A stretch of 64,000 bases of DNA from Flavobacterium aquaticum (GCF_003259835.1 NZ_QLMI01000003.1:1-64000), one strand, 5' to 3'. Positions 17,576 to 26,529 are shown, counted from the stretch's first letter. Notes: generated from the sequence alone by a model not told the origin. Program-made: numbers and translations.

Positions 17576-19633
17576 ATGTTAGAAAATCCGAAAAGATATA
17601 CGATTACTGCGGCTTTACCTTATACAAATGGCCCAATTCACATTGGACATTTAGCAGGTGTTTATGTTCCTTCTGATATTTATGCAAGATATTTGCGTTT
17701 GCAAGGAAAAGATGTGGCTTTCATTTGCGGAAGTGACGAGCATGGTGTGGCGATTTCAATGAAAGCGAAAAAAGAAGGTATCACACCACAACAAGTAATT
17801 GATAAATATGACGGAATTATTCGTCAATCGTTTTTAGATTTCGGAATTTCTTTTGATAATTATTCTAGAACTTCTGCCGAAATTCATCATAAAACGGCTT
17901 CGGAATTTTTTAAAAAATTATACGATAACGGTGATTTCATCGAAGAAACTACCGAACAATTATACGATGCAAAAGCTGACCAATTTTTAGCTGACCGTTT
18001 TGTAACCGGAACTTGTCCAAAGTGCGACAATCCTGAAGCTTACGGCGATCAATGTGAAAAATGTGGTTCGACTTTAAATGCTACCGATTTAATTAATCCA
18101 AAATCGACAATTACTGGCGAAACTCCAATTTTAAAATCAACGAAACACTGGTTTTTACCTTTAAATCGCTACGAATCGTTCTTAAGAGAATGGATTTTAG
18201 AAGGTCACAAAAACGATTGGAAACCAAATGTTTACGGACAAGTAAAATCATGGGTTGATGGTGGTTTAGAACCAAGAGCCGTAACACGTGATTTAGATTG
18301 GGGAATTGATGTTCCAGTTGAAGGTGCCGAAGGAAAAAAATTATACGTTTGGTTTGATGCGCCAATTGGCTACATTTCGTCTACCAAAGAATGGGCGGCT
18401 CGCGAAGGAAAAGATTGGGAACCGTATTGGAAAGATGCAGATACAAAATTGGTTCACTTCATCGGAAAAGATAATATCGTTTTCCATTGTATTATTTTTC
18501 CAGCGATGTTAAAAGCAGAAGGAAGTTATATTTTACCAGATAATGTTCCAGCAAATGAATTTTTAAATTTAGAAGGAAATAAATTATCGACTTCTAAAAA
18601 CTGGGCAGTTTGGTTACACGAATATTTACAAGATTTCCCAGAAAAACAAGACTCGTTGCGTTATGCTTTAACAGCAAATGCACCAGAAACTAAAGATAAC
18701 GACTTTACTTGGAAAGATTTTCAAGCAAGAAATAATAATGAATTAGCGGCGATTTTTGGAAATTTCATCAATCGTGTTGTGGTGTTAACCAATAAATATT
18801 ACACCGGAATTGTTCCAGCTCCAAACGAATTTACAGAAGTTGACGAACAAACATTAGCCGAATTAAAAGCGTATCCAGCCGTAATTTCAAGTTCGATTGA
18901 ACGTTATAGATTTAGAGAAGCGTTAGGAGAATTAATGAATGTGGCTCGATTAGGAAACAAATATTTAGCGGATGAAGAACCATGGAAAATGGTAAAAGAA
19001 AATCCGGCAAGAGTACAAACACAAATGTATGTGGCGTTGCAAATTGCTTCTGCATTAGCGGTTTTATCAGAACCATTTTTACCTTTCACGGCTAAAAAGT
19101 TATCGAATATTTTAAAAATAGATGCGTTAGGTTGGAACGATGTAACTACTAAAACGGATTTGTTACCAGCTGGACATCAAATTGGTCAAGCCGAAATTTT
19201 GTTTGCCCAAATTGAAGATGCCGAAATCCAAAAACAATTAGACAAATTAGAAGCAACTAAAACCGCAAATAAAGTCGAAAACGCAAAAGCTGAACCACAA
19301 AAAGAAACAGCTTCGTTTGAAGATTTTGCCAAAATAGATTTACGAATTGGAACCATCATCGAAGCAGAAAAAATGCCAAAAGCTAATAAATTGTTAGTAT
19401 TAAAAGTAGATACTGGAATTGATGTAAGAACTATCGTTTCTGGAATTGCTGAGCATTTTACACCTGAAGAAGTAATTGGAAAACGCGTAACGGTTTTAGT
19501 AAATTTAGCACCAAGAGCTTTACGCGGTGTAGAAAGTGAAGGCATGTTATTGTTAACGAATAACGCAGAAGGTAAATTGGTTTTCATAAACCCAGATACG
19601 GAAGGTGTGATTAATGGCGCGATGATATCTTAA
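17576..19633 (+). CDS. metG: Methionyl-tRNA synthetase
   Basis: A 685-residue class I aminoacyl-tRNA synthetase that charges tRNA-Met. Visible are the HIGH motif (22-25, in [11 protein letters not shown]), a CxxC...CxxC zinc knuckle (Cys 147, 150, 160, 163), the KMSKS equivalent KLSTS (336-340), an anticodon-binding helical region, and a C-terminal Trbp111-type tRNA-binding domain from about residue 580 ([20 protein letters not shown]). The length is typical of the dimeric form with the C-terminal extension. The HAD phosphatase gene starts 9 nt downstream. Confidence 0.98.
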   Translation: MLENPKRYTITAALPYTNGPIHIGHLAGVYVPSDIYARYLRLQGKDVAFICGSDEHGVAISMKAKKEGITPQQVIDKYDGIIRQSFLDFGISFDNYSRTSAEIHHKTASEFFKKLYDNGDFIEETTEQLYDAKADQFLADRFVTGTCPKCDNPEAYGDQCEKCGSTLNATDLINPKSTITGETPILKSTKHWFLPLNRYESFLREWILEGHKNDWKPNVYGQVKSWVDGGLEPRAVTRDLDWGIDVPVEGAEGKKLYVWFDAPIGYISSTKEWAAREGKDWEPYWKDADTKLVHFIGKDNIVFHCIIFPAMLKAEGSYILPDNVPANEFLNLEGNKLSTSKNWAVWLHEYLQDFPEKQDSLRYALTANAPETKDNDFTWKDFQARNNNELAAIFGNFINRVVVLTNKYYTGIVPAPNEFTEVDEQTLAELKAYPAVISSSIERYRFREALGELMNVARLGNKYLADEEPWKMVKENPARVQTQMYVALQIASALAVLSEPFLPFTAKKLSNILKIDALGWNDVTTKTDLLPAGHQIGQAEILFAQIEDAEIQKQLDKLEATKTANKVENAKAEPQKETASFEDFAKIDLRIGTIIEAEKMPKANKLLVLKVDTGIDVRTIVSGIAEHFTPEEVIGKRVTVLVNLAPRALRGVESEGMLLLTNNAEGKLVFINPDTEGVINGAMIS

Positions 19634-19642
19634 TACAAAAAT

Positions 19643-20326
19643 ATGAGTCCAAAAATAATCGCTTTCGACGCTGACGACACTTTATGGCACAACGAACCTT
19701 ATTTCGATGAGGCGCAAGAACGTTTTTGTGTGTTGTTTCAAGATTATGCTTCGAGTCAGGAAATTTTGGGATTGATTTTGAATCATCAGGTGAAAAACTT
19801 GCCTTTGTATGGTTTCGGAATCAAAGCATTTACCTTGTCGATGATTGAAACCGCTTTACAATTAACCAATCATCAAATATCCGGAAAGGGAATTGAGCAA
19901 ATTTTAGCTATTGGAAAAGATTTATTGCAAAAACCGGTCGAATTATTACCAAACGTAGAATCCGTTTTGGAACAGTTGAAAGGAAAATATAAATTGGTCG
20001 TTGCCACAAAAGGCGATTTAAAAGACCAACACAGAAAATTACACGATTCTGGAATTGGACCATATTTTCACCATATTGAAGTATTGAGTGACAAAGCCGA
20101 ATTAGACTACGAAAAAATGTTAGGTCGTTTGGATTGCAAACCTGAAGATTTTCTAATGATTGGAAATTCATTAAAATCGGATGTATTACCTGTTTTGAAC
20201 ATTGGCGGACATGCAATTCACATTCCGTATCACACTACTTGGGAATACGAGAAAATTGATTTTGAGATCAAACACGAAAATTTCAAATCATTCGCCTCCA
20301 TCGAAGAAATCTTAACAATTGTATAA
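19643..20326 (+). CDS. HAD-superfamily phosphatase
   Basis: A 227-residue HAD hydrolase. Motif I is FDADDTLWHNE, with the nucleophile Asp and the general acid two residues later. Motif II is in LVVATKGDLKDQ and the motif III/IV region is MIGNSLKSDVLP. The size and the alpha-helical cap (residues ~18-85) suggest a YjjG-like or phosphoglycolate-phosphatase-like small-molecule phosphatase; the substrate cannot be read. It lies directly behind metG. Confidence 0.88.
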   Translation: MSPKIIAFDADDTLWHNEPYFDEAQERFCVLFQDYASSQEILGLILNHQVKNLPLYGFGIKAFTLSMIETALQLTNHQISGKGIEQILAIGKDLLQKPVELLPNVESVLEQLKGKYKLVVATKGDLKDQHRKLHDSGIGPYFHHIEVLSDKAELDYEKMLGRLDCKPEDFLMIGNSLKSDVLPVLNIGGHAIHIPYHTTWEYEKIDFEIKHENFKSFASIEEILTIV

Positions 20327-20385
20327 GATTTTTCATTTGTTGGAACTCATTTTATTTTCTTAACTTTACGAAAATTCAAAGAAAT

Positions 20386-20904
20386 ATGTTGACAAATAAT
20401 ATCGCAAATGCTTTAAACAAGCAAATTAGAATAGAAGCCGAATCTTCACAAATCTATTTATCAATGGCTTGTTGGGCTGAAATTCAAGGCTTAGAAGGCG
20501 TTGCACAATTCATGTACAATCAGTCTGACGAAGAGCGTTCGCACATGCTAAAATTGGTAAAATATGTAAACGAAAGAGGTGGTCATGCCGAAATCACCGA
20601 TTTAAAAGCTCCAAAAACCAAATTTGGAACTTTCAAAGAAATGTTTGAAGAATTATACGAGCACGAATGTTTTGTTTCAAATTCTATCAACGAATTAGTT
20701 CATACAACGCTAACCGAAAAAGATTACGCTACTCACAATTTCTTACAATGGTATGTAGCGGAACAAATTGAAGAAGAAGCACAAGCTAAAACTATTTTAG
20801 ATAAAATTAATTTAATTGGAGAAGACCGTGGCGGATTGTACTTATTTGACCGTGATATTCAACAATTAGCAGTAACTAGTTCGATTTCAATAAATCCGCA
20901 GTAA
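20386..20904 (+). CDS. ftnA: Ferritin (non-heme)
   Basis: A 172-residue ferritin that oxidises Fe(II) and stores Fe(III) in a 24-mer. Ferroxidase ligands are visible in the first helix (RIEAESSQIYLSMACWAE), in QSDEERSHMLKLVKYV (the ExxH pair), and in the later helices (ELYEHE, EQIEEEAQAK). The length is typical. A candidate promoter (TTG at 20340-20342, then TAACTTTA at 20361-20368) lies close to the start. Its job fits the nearby iron-uptake genes. Confidence 0.95.
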   Translation: MLTNNIANALNKQIRIEAESSQIYLSMACWAEIQGLEGVAQFMYNQSDEERSHMLKLVKYVNERGGHAEITDLKAPKTKFGTFKEMFEELYEHECFVSNSINELVHTTLTEKDYATHNFLQWYVAEQIEEEAQAKTILDKINLIGEDRGGLYLFDRDIQQLAVTSSISINPQ

Positions 20905-20933
20905 TTTTTATTTAGAATATTTAAAAATAATAT

Positions 20934-20941
20934 TATCTTTG
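20934..20941 (+). promoter_or_regulatory. -7 element for the 60-residue Lys/Cys-rich gene
   Basis: TATCTTTG fits TAnnTTTG and lies 20 nt before the ATG at 20962. The small gene therefore has its own promoter and does not depend on the ferritin transcript. Confidence 0.55.
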
Positions 20942-20961
20942 CAGAGTCAAATGAATTTCTG

Positions 20962-21144
20962 ATGAGCAAAGAAGAGAAAAAGAAGGACAAAAAGAAAAAG
21001 AAGAAGCAAAAACAACAACTTCTTTTAGCCGATATAAAAATTGCAGAAAACTGCAAATCAAAATGTTGTGGCAAATTTGAAAAAGGCGAACACAAACGCT
21101 GTAAACGTTGCCCAATGTTTGATTTAATTAAAAAAGCATCCTAA
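20962..21144 (+). CDS. Small Lys-rich protein with a Cys-rich C-terminal half
   Basis: A 60-residue protein that I do not recognise. The first 20 residues are almost all Lys, Glu and Asp (MSKEEKKKDKKKKKKQKQ). The second half has five Cys in the pattern CKSKCC...CKRCP, which could bind a metal or an Fe-S cluster (inference). It has its own -7 element, begins 57 nt after the ferritin stop and is followed by a strong terminator, so it is probably a real, separately expressed gene. Confidence 0.7.
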   Translation: MSKEEKKKDKKKKKKQKQQLLLADIKIAENCKSKCCGKFEKGEHKRCKRCPMFDLIKKAS

Positions 21145-21171
21145 ACCTTCTCCTTAACCGAGAAGGTTTAG
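21141..21171 (+). terminator. Terminator after the Lys/Cys-rich gene
   Basis: CTAAACCTTCTC pairs perfectly with GAGAAGGTTTAG around a 7-nt loop, followed by TGTTTTAT. The stem starts at the stop codon of the small gene. Confidence 0.8.
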
Positions 21172-21193
21172 TGTTTTATAACCATACATTATC

Positions 21194-21817
21194 TTGAAAA
21201 CAAAAATTGATTTAAACAACTGGAACCGAAAAGGACATTTGGAATTTTTCTCAGCTTTCCAAGAACCTTTTTTCGGAATTACAACAACCATTGATTGTAC
21301 GATTGCTTATGAAAAAGCGAAAACAATGCAAATTTCATTTTTTGTATATTATCTTCATAAGACTCTTGCAGCGGTAAATCAAATTGAAAATTTTAGATAC
21401 AGAATCGAAGGTGAAGATGTGTTTCTATACAATGAAATTGACGCTTCTGCTACTATTATGAGAGATGATAAAACGTTTGGATTTTCATTTATGAAATTTC
21501 ATGAAGACATTCACGAATTTAATAAAATTGTCCAAAAAGAAATTGAAAGAATCCAAACGACATCAGGGATTTTAACGAGAGAATATCCTGAAAATATTAT
21601 TCATTTTTCGGCTGTTCCATGGATAAATTTCACAGGTTTGACACATTCAAGAAACTTTGGTGTTGCCGATAGTTGTCCGAAAATTTCTTATGGAAAACTA
21701 GTTGAAGAAAATGGAAAGAAATCGATGGCGCTTTCAGTTACAGCGCATCATGGGTTAATTGATGGTTATCACATAGGCTTGTTTATCGAAGCATTACAAA
21801 CCGAATTAAATAAATAA
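21194..21817 (+). CDS. Chloramphenicol acetyltransferase-family protein
   Basis: A 207-residue protein of the CatA family, trimeric enzymes that acetylate chloramphenicol with acetyl-CoA. The catalytic motif HHGLIDGYHIG (residues ~185-195) holds the HxxxDG signature. The N-terminal block (LNNWNRKGHLEFFSAFQEPF) and PWINFTGLTH also fit the family. The start codon is TTG; the next in-frame Met is near residue 45, too late. Chromosomal CatA homologues are common in Bacteroidetes, and activity on chloramphenicol is not certain from sequence. A short hairpin follows the stop. Confidence 0.85.
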   Translation: MKTKIDLNNWNRKGHLEFFSAFQEPFFGITTTIDCTIAYEKAKTMQISFFVYYLHKTLAAVNQIENFRYRIEGEDVFLYNEIDASATIMRDDKTFGFSFMKFHEDIHEFNKIVQKEIERIQTTSGILTREYPENIIHFSAVPWINFTGLTHSRNFGVADSCPKISYGKLVEENGKKSMALSVTAHHGLIDGYHIGLFIEALQTELNK

Positions 21818-21839
21818 ACCACCAACTTTCGCTGGTGGT
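21818..21839. terminator. Short hairpin between convergent genes
   Basis: ACCACCA pairs with TGGTGGT around an 8-nt loop and is followed by ATTTTCT. It lies between the CatA-like gene (plus) and the HRDC gene (minus) and may end both. Confidence 0.5.
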
Positions 21840-21845
21840 ATTTTC

Positions 21846-22283
21846 TCAAACTGCATTCAAAATTGCTAAAACATCTTCTCCGAACTTCTCTGCTTTTTGT
21901 TTCCCGAAACCTTTGATTTGTTGTAATTCATCTAAGTTGCTAGGCTTATACATGGCTAAATCGATTAATTCTGAATTGTGACAAATCATAAACTTTTTCA
22001 ATTTCAAAGCTTCCGCTTTTTCGTTTCTCCATTGATTCAAATACCCGTAAACTTGTTTGTCTTTCGAATTCAAATCTTCATAAGATTTTCGTTCTAATCG
22101 TTGTGGTTTTTCTTGTTCTTCTGATTCAAAATGAACAATAACCGACCAATGCGCATCATTACTTTCCATAAATTGCGTACTCGATTTTTTAAACGTAACC
22201 GTATTCAAAAAAGCATTCAATTGTTGTTGGTCGTACTCCAAAAATGCGTTATCCAAACGGATTGAAAATACTCTAACTTGCAT
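21846..22283 (-). CDS. HRDC-domain protein
   Basis: A 145-residue protein. The C-terminal ~75 residues form an HRDC domain (LKKFMICHNSELIDLAMYKP, LDELQQIKGFGKQKAEKFGE), a nucleic-acid-binding helical module found at the end of RecQ helicases and RNase D. The N-terminal part (MQVRVFSIRLDNAFLEYDQQ) is found in stand-alone flavobacterial homologues as I recall them. A longer frame starts at 22301 and overlaps the ssb stop; the ATG at 22283 is preceded by AAGG and removes the overlap, so I prefer it. It lies immediately downstream of an ssb gene, which suggests a shared role in DNA handling. Confidence 0.85.
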   Translation of the reverse strand: MQVRVFSIRLDNAFLEYDQQQLNAFLNTVTFKKSSTQFMESNDAHWSVIVHFESEEQEKPQRLERKSYEDLNSKDKQVYGYLNQWRNEKAEALKLKKFMICHNSELIDLAMYKPSNLDELQQIKGFGKQKAEKFGEDVLAILNAV

Positions 22284-22290
22284 AACATCC

Positions 22291-22614
22291 TTATTTACCA
22301 ATTAACAAAATTTCGTTTGCAATTACTTCTGTAACATAGCGTTTATTTCCGTCTTTGTCGTCGTAACTTCTATGGGTTAACTTACCTTCAATACCGATTT
22401 CTTTGCCTTTGGTTACAAATCTTTCGATAATGTCGGCTGTTTTGCCCCAAGCCGTTACTCGGTGCCATTGCGTTTGTTCTACTTTGTCACCGTTTTCGCG
22501 ATAATACACTTCGTTTGTAGCGATGCTGATGTTTGCTAATTTTTTTCCTCCTTCAAGGTTTTTGATTTCTGGTTCTTGACCAACGTGTCCGATTAATTGT
22601 ACTGAGTTTTTCAT
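22291..22614 (-). CDS. ssb: Single-stranded DNA-binding protein, short form 1
   Basis: A 107-residue protein consisting of the OB-fold only (VQLIGHVGQEPEIKNLEGGK, TQWHRVTAWGKTADI, GKEIGIEGKLTHRSYDD). The acidic C-terminal tail that recruits partner proteins in canonical SSB is absent; the chain ends ANEILLIGK. A close paralogue lies 133 nt upstream. The HRDC gene starts 7 nt after its stop. A housekeeping full-length SSB presumably exists elsewhere in the genome (inference). Confidence 0.93.
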   Translation of the reverse strand: MKNSVQLIGHVGQEPEIKNLEGGKKLANISIATNEVYYRENGDKVEQTQWHRVTAWGKTADIIERFVTKGKEIGIEGKLTHRSYDDKDGNKRYVTEVIANEILLIGK

Positions 22615-22747
22615 GGCGTATAAATATTTAATGTTTGTGTTTATTTAATTTTTTGGAACACAGATTTATGAAATTGGAATAATTTAAAAAATCTATGTGT
22701 TGAACTTGATTTTTGAATTTGTCCCGAAGCTTAGGGATTGAACTTGA

Positions 22748-23068
22748 TTATTTACTCAATAGAAGCAATTCATTCGCAACCACTTCTGTAATATAACGTT
22801 TGTTTCCGTCTTTGTCGTCGTAACTTCTGTGAGTTAATTTACCTTCGATGGCTACATGACTTCCTTTGGTTAACAATTTTTCTACAATGTCAACAGTTTT
22901 TCCCCAAGGGGAAACTCTATGCCATTCGGTTTGTTCTACTTTTTCGCCTTTGGCGTTGGTGTAATTTTCATTCGTAGCGATAGTGAAGTTTGCTACTCTT
23001 CCAGATTCTAAGTTTTTAATTTCTGGTTCTTGTCCTACGTGTCCGATTAATTGTACTCTGTTTTTCAT
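22748..23068 (-). CDS. ssb: Single-stranded DNA-binding protein, short form 2
   Basis: A 106-residue OB-fold SSB, clearly a tandem duplicate of its downstream neighbour: both begin MKNxVQLIGHVGQEPEIKNL and both contain EGKLTHRSYDDKDGNKRY. It also lacks an acidic tail and ends ANELLLLSK. The two copies have diverged in the central DNA-contact region (WHRVSPWGKTVDIVEKLLTK here, WHRVTAWGKTADIIERFVTK in the other). Some flanking sequence (AACTTGATTTTTGAA-like) is similar in both upstream regions, so the duplication probably included it. Confidence 0.93.
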   Translation of the reverse strand: MKNRVQLIGHVGQEPEIKNLESGRVANFTIATNENYTNAKGEKVEQTEWHRVSPWGKTVDIVEKLLTKGSHVAIEGKLTHRSYDDKDGNKRYITEVVANELLLLSK

Positions 23069-23216
23069 GGCGTGTAAAAATTTAAATAATTAATAAAATT
23101 GATTTTTGAAATTGAACTTGCTATTGAATTTTGCTTTCGTTCATTTCGACAGTGCAAAGATGTGGCAAGAAAAAAACGTTATTCGGTAATTAGCTATTTA
23201 ATATCGGTTGTAAATA

Positions 23217-23249
23217 TTTGTAAGCGTTTGTAAATGGAAATTATTTTTG
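23217..23249 (+). promoter_or_regulatory. Promoter of the 165-residue secreted protein gene
   Basis: TTTG at 23217-23220, a 21-nt spacer and TATTTTTG at 23242-23249 match the Bacteroidetes -33/-7 consensus. Its position rules out the TTG start at 23247 and supports the ATG at 23280. Confidence 0.7.
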
Positions 23250-23279
23250 TATATTCGCTTAAACTATAAGACTTTACAG

Positions 23280-23777
23280 ATGAAAAAATCACGCTTCAAA
23301 AAAAGTATTTATTTTTTACTTTTTATTTGTTCGTTTAGTGTATTTGCACAAAACACCTTGAATTATAACGATGAAAAAGGTTCTCCAAAAGCCACTTTAC
23401 AAGATGTAAAATGGATTGTAGGTAATTGGACAGGCGAAGCATTAGGTGGCATTTGTCAAGAAACATGGAGTGAACCCATTGGAAATTCGATGATGTTTAG
23501 TTTTAAATTAGTCGTTGACGGAAAAGTTGTTTTTTATGAATTGGGACACATTATTGAAAAAGAGAAAACACTTTTATTACAACTAAAACACTTCGATGGT
23601 GAATTAAAAGGCTGGGAAAAAGCAGAAGTAAGCGAAAATTTTAGATTGGTAAAAGTCACCCCAACACATGTGTATTTTGACAAATTTACGTTTGAGAAAA
23701 TTTCGGATAACGAGATTAATCTTTACGTAGTTTTCGAAGATAGTGGAAAAGAAATGAAGTTTAATTTTAAGAAGTAA
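23280..23777 (+). CDS. Secreted DUF6265-like protein
   Basis: A 165-residue protein with a signal peptide (MKKSRFKKSIYFLLFICSFS...FAQ). The mature part begins around LQDVKWIVGNWTGEALGGIC, which resembles a lipocalin-like family catalogued as DUF6265 (recalled from memory, not searched). Features are W-x-V-G-N-W, then QETWSEPIGNSMMFSFKL and many beta strands. Function is unknown; small hydrophobic ligand binding is the obvious guess. The start is fixed by the promoter at 23217-23249. Confidence 0.75.
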   Translation: MKKSRFKKSIYFLLFICSFSVFAQNTLNYNDEKGSPKATLQDVKWIVGNWTGEALGGICQETWSEPIGNSMMFSFKLVVDGKVVFYELGHIIEKEKTLLLQLKHFDGELKGWEKAEVSENFRLVKVTPTHVYFDKFTFEKISDNEINLYVVFEDSGKEMKFNFKK

Positions 23778-23778
23778 C

Positions 23779-23850
23779 CTGAGAGGTTTTCAAAACCTTG
23801 TAGGTTTAAAATTAACATAAATACCTACAAGGTCAAAAAGACCTTGCAGG
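23779..23850. repeat. Composite palindromic intergenic repeat
   Basis: ACCTTGTAGGT (23795-23805) and its exact complement (23823-23833) form an 11-bp inverted repeat. Each arm region carries a further small palindrome: AGGTTTT/AAAACCT at 23784-23798 and AAGGTC/GACCTT at 23829-23845. Elements rich in CCTTGTAGGT/ACCTGCAAGG are common between flavobacterial genes as I recall them. It may also end the upstream transcript. Confidence 0.7.
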
Positions 23851-23865
23851 AAAACAAAATAAGTT

Positions 23866-24216
23866 ATGAGTAAAACCTGTTTAGAATGTGGCGATAAAAT
23901 AATCGGTCGTGAGGACAAAAAGTTTTGTTCGGATGGCTGTCGCAATGCGTACAACAACAAAATGAACAAAGATCAGAACAATCTGATGCGCAACATTAAC
24001 AACAAATTGCGTAAGAATTACCGTATTTTGTGTGAACTCAACCCAGAAGACAAAGGAAAAACTACGAAAACTAAATTACTTAGTAAAGGTTTCGATTTTG
24101 AATTTTTCACAAGTATGTTACAAACCAAAACGGGTAACACCTATTTCTTTTTGTACGACCAAGGTTATCGCGCTTTGGAAGATGATTTTTATATGTTGGT
24201 GAGGAAAGATAGTTAA
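23866..24216 (+). CDS. Zinc-ribbon protein of unknown function
   Basis: A 116-residue protein. The first 30 residues form a treble-clef/zinc-ribbon (CLECGDKI...KKFCSDGCRNAYNNK, spacing CxxC and CxxxC). A basic Asn/Lys-rich helix follows (MNKDQNNLMRNINNKLRKNY), then a mixed alpha/beta C-terminus. The zinc knuckle plus basic helix suggests nucleic-acid or ribosome contact (inference). No enzymatic motif. The next gene starts 8 nt downstream. Confidence 0.75.
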   Translation: MSKTCLECGDKIIGREDKKFCSDGCRNAYNNKMNKDQNNLMRNINNKLRKNYRILCELNPEDKGKTTKTKLLSKGFDFEFFTSMLQTKTGNTYFFLYDQGYRALEDDFYMLVRKDS

Positions 24217-24224
24217 GAAAATAG

Positions 24225-24686
24225 ATGAAAGAAGAAAGAGAAAAGAAAAGTTATTCCACTTTTTTGAAAGAAAATGAAGGGAAGATTATGTTAGCAATAA
24301 CAATTATCTTTATTTCCCTAATTATGATTTATTCAAATATTAACGAAAAAGAATATTATAAAAAGATTAATGATTTTCAAGGTAAAACCGTTGGAAAAGT
24401 TTACAGTATAAGACTTGGAAAGAGTAGTTATTTAAAATACTATTTTCATGATAATGACAAAAAATATTATTCAGAAGCAAGATATTCAGAATATACATTT
24501 GACAATTTTGGAAAATATTATCGTGTGATTTTTAATGAGAAAAATCCAAGTGAAAACCACATATATTTAAACAAAGAAATTAAACCAGATTCAATCGCAT
24601 TAACTAAAGCTGGCTTTAAATATGTTATTTATTACGATTACGATATTCCAACAAATACCTACATAAAAAAACACAAATGGGAATAA
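24225..24686 (+). CDS. Membrane-anchored hypothetical protein
   Basis: A 153-residue protein I do not recognise. A charged N-terminus (residues 1-17) precedes one membrane helix (IMLAITIIFISLIMIYSNI). The extracytoplasmic domain of about 115 residues is rich in Tyr and Lys. It overlaps the next gene by 10 nt. Its A/T content is higher than its neighbours, which may hint at recent acquisition, though this is weak evidence. Confidence 0.65.
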   Translation: MKEEREKKSYSTFLKENEGKIMLAITIIFISLIMIYSNINEKEYYKKINDFQGKTVGKVYSIRLGKSSYLKYYFHDNDKKYYSEARYSEYTFDNFGKYYRVIFNEKNPSENHIYLNKEIKPDSIALTKAGFKYVIYYDYDIPTNTYIKKHKWE

Positions 24687-25513
24687 AAATCTCCATACTC
24701 GGCTGCGGTTGGCTGGGTTTACCTTTAGCCAAATCATTGCTTGCAAAAGGTTACGAAGTAAAAGGTTCTACAACTTCGGAAAGTAAATTAGAAGTGTTGA
24801 AAAATGCTGGAATTTTGCCTTTCCAAATTCAATTGGAGGAACATCAAATCATTGGAACAATTGAAGATTTTCTGAAAGAAACCAATGTTTTAGTGATTGA
24901 TATTCCACCAGGATTGAGAAGAGAAACTTCGACTTCTAACGAAATGACATTCGTAAATAAAGTAAAAACATTGATTCCGTTTATCGAAAAATCAGGCATT
25001 CAGAAAGTTATTTTTGTGAGTTCGACTTCGGTTTATGGTGATGGTTTCCCAATTGTTGAAATTACGGAAGAAACACAACCCAATCCCGATACCGAAAGTG
25101 GCAAACAATTAGTAATTTCCGAATCACTTTTACAATCAAATCCGCATTTTAAAACTACCGTAATTCGTTTTGGTGGTTTGCTTGGCGATGATCGTCATCC
25201 CATGAAATTTCTAGCAGGAAGAACGAACGTGGAAAATCCTGATGCGCCTGTGAATATGATTCAAAGAGAAGATTGTATTGGAATTATTGAAGAGATACTG
25301 AAACAAGTTCAGCATGACAATTGGGAATGGAATCAAACCTTCAATGCTGCCGCACCTCAGCATCCAACACGTAAAGCATATTATCACAAAAAAGCTGAAA
25401 TATTCAATTTGCCATTGCCTACCTTTACGGAAGATTCGGAATCGAAAGGCAAAATTATTTCTAGTGAAAAAGTGGAAACGATTTTAGGCTATTCGTTCCA
25501 AAAAGAAATTTAG
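24677..25513 (+). CDS. NAD(P)-binding epimerase-like protein (extended SDR, YeeZ-like)
   Basis: A 278-residue Rossmann protein with the dinucleotide-binding loop ILGCGWLGLPLAKSLL near the N-terminus. A Ser/Tyr active-site region (IFVSSTSVYGDGFP) follows, and VIRFGGLLGDDRHP fits extended SDRs of the YeeZ type. The canonical YxxxK is not clear, so catalysis is uncertain. It overlaps the preceding gene by 10 nt and ends 2 nt before the EamA transporter gene, so the three are probably co-translated. Confidence 0.8.
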   Translation: MGIKISILGCGWLGLPLAKSLLAKGYEVKGSTTSESKLEVLKNAGILPFQIQLEEHQIIGTIEDFLKETNVLVIDIPPGLRRETSTSNEMTFVNKVKTLIPFIEKSGIQKVIFVSSTSVYGDGFPIVEITEETQPNPDTESGKQLVISESLLQSNPHFKTTVIRFGGLLGDDRHPMKFLAGRTNVENPDAPVNMIQREDCIGIIEEILKQVQHDNWEWNQTFNAAAPQHPTRKAYYHKKAEIFNLPLPTFTEDSESKGKIISSEKVETILGYSFQKEI

Positions 25514-25515
25514 TA

Positions 25516-26439
25516 ATGGCGTATTTTAGCGTATTTCACAATTACATCAAGCAAAAGAAAAATGCAATTGGTTTACCCATTTTAGCATTAATTTGGATTA
25601 GCTTTTTCTGGGGAACTACTTGGATTGCTTCCAAAGAAGGCGTCAAACACATGCCGCCGATGCAATTGGTAGCGCTGCGTCAACTTTTTGGCGGATTGTT
25701 ATATTTAATCTATTTCTTAATCAAAAAACATCCTTGGCCAAACAAACGACAATGGCGTACAATTTTGGTTTTGAGCGTTTTGAACTTCATGCTGAGTAAC
25801 GGTTTGAGTACTTGGGGCGTGAAATATATTTCTAGTGGTTTGGGTGCGATTATTGGTTCTATTTTTCCACTTTGGATTGTAATCATCAGTTTGTTTCGCG
25901 GACAAAAAACATCTTGGAAAGCCGTTGTAGGTTTAATTGTTGCTTTTGGTGGTATTTGCGTTATTTTCTACGATTACCTTAACGATTTCTTAGAACCTGA
26001 ATTCCGATTTGGAATTTTACTTTCGGTAATTGCTACGTTTACTTGGGCATTATCTTCGATTTATATCAAAGAAAACAAGACGAATTTCAATCCGTATTTT
26101 AGTTTGGGATTACAAATGTTGATTTCGAGCGTTGTGATTTCGAGTGTAATTGGATTCAATGGCACTTCGGTTCCAATGAGTGAAATTCCAGCAATTTCTT
26201 GGTGGTCGATTGGTTATTTGGTGGTTTTTGGTTCGGTGTTGACGTTTATTGCGTTTATTTATGCGTTAGAAAATTTACCAACAGAAATCAGCAGTTTATA
26301 TGCTTACATCAATCCGATGGTGGCGTTGTTTTTTGGCTATTTATTGTTTAATGAACCTTTAACGACTGCTATTATCATTGGTGGAACAATAACAATTATT
26401 GGACTTTATTTAGTGAATCGAGCGATTAAGAAGAAATAG
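25516..26439 (+). CDS. EamA/DMT-family transporter
   Basis: A 307-residue inner-membrane protein with about ten membrane helices in two EamA repeats (WISFFWGTTWIASKEGVKHM and the second half from SIYIKENKTNFNPYFSLGLQ). The family exports amino acids and other metabolites; the substrate cannot be told. It is coupled to the SDR gene (2-nt gap). No terminator is evident after it. Confidence 0.9.
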   Translation: MAYFSVFHNYIKQKKNAIGLPILALIWISFFWGTTWIASKEGVKHMPPMQLVALRQLFGGLLYLIYFLIKKHPWPNKRQWRTILVLSVLNFMLSNGLSTWGVKYISSGLGAIIGSIFPLWIVIISLFRGQKTSWKAVVGLIVAFGGICVIFYDYLNDFLEPEFRFGILLSVIATFTWALSSIYIKENKTNFNPYFSLGLQMLISSVVISSVIGFNGTSVPMSEIPAISWWSIGYLVVFGSVLTFIAFIYALENLPTEISSLYAYINPMVALFFGYLLFNEPLTTAIIIGGTITIIGLYLVNRAIKKK

Positions 26440-26529
26440 TTTTTACCACAGATTAAAGGATTTTCACAGATTGAGTTCCTTCTAACCTTTTAATTTGTGA
26501 CAAAACATTTTCTATTTCTTCAAACAAAA

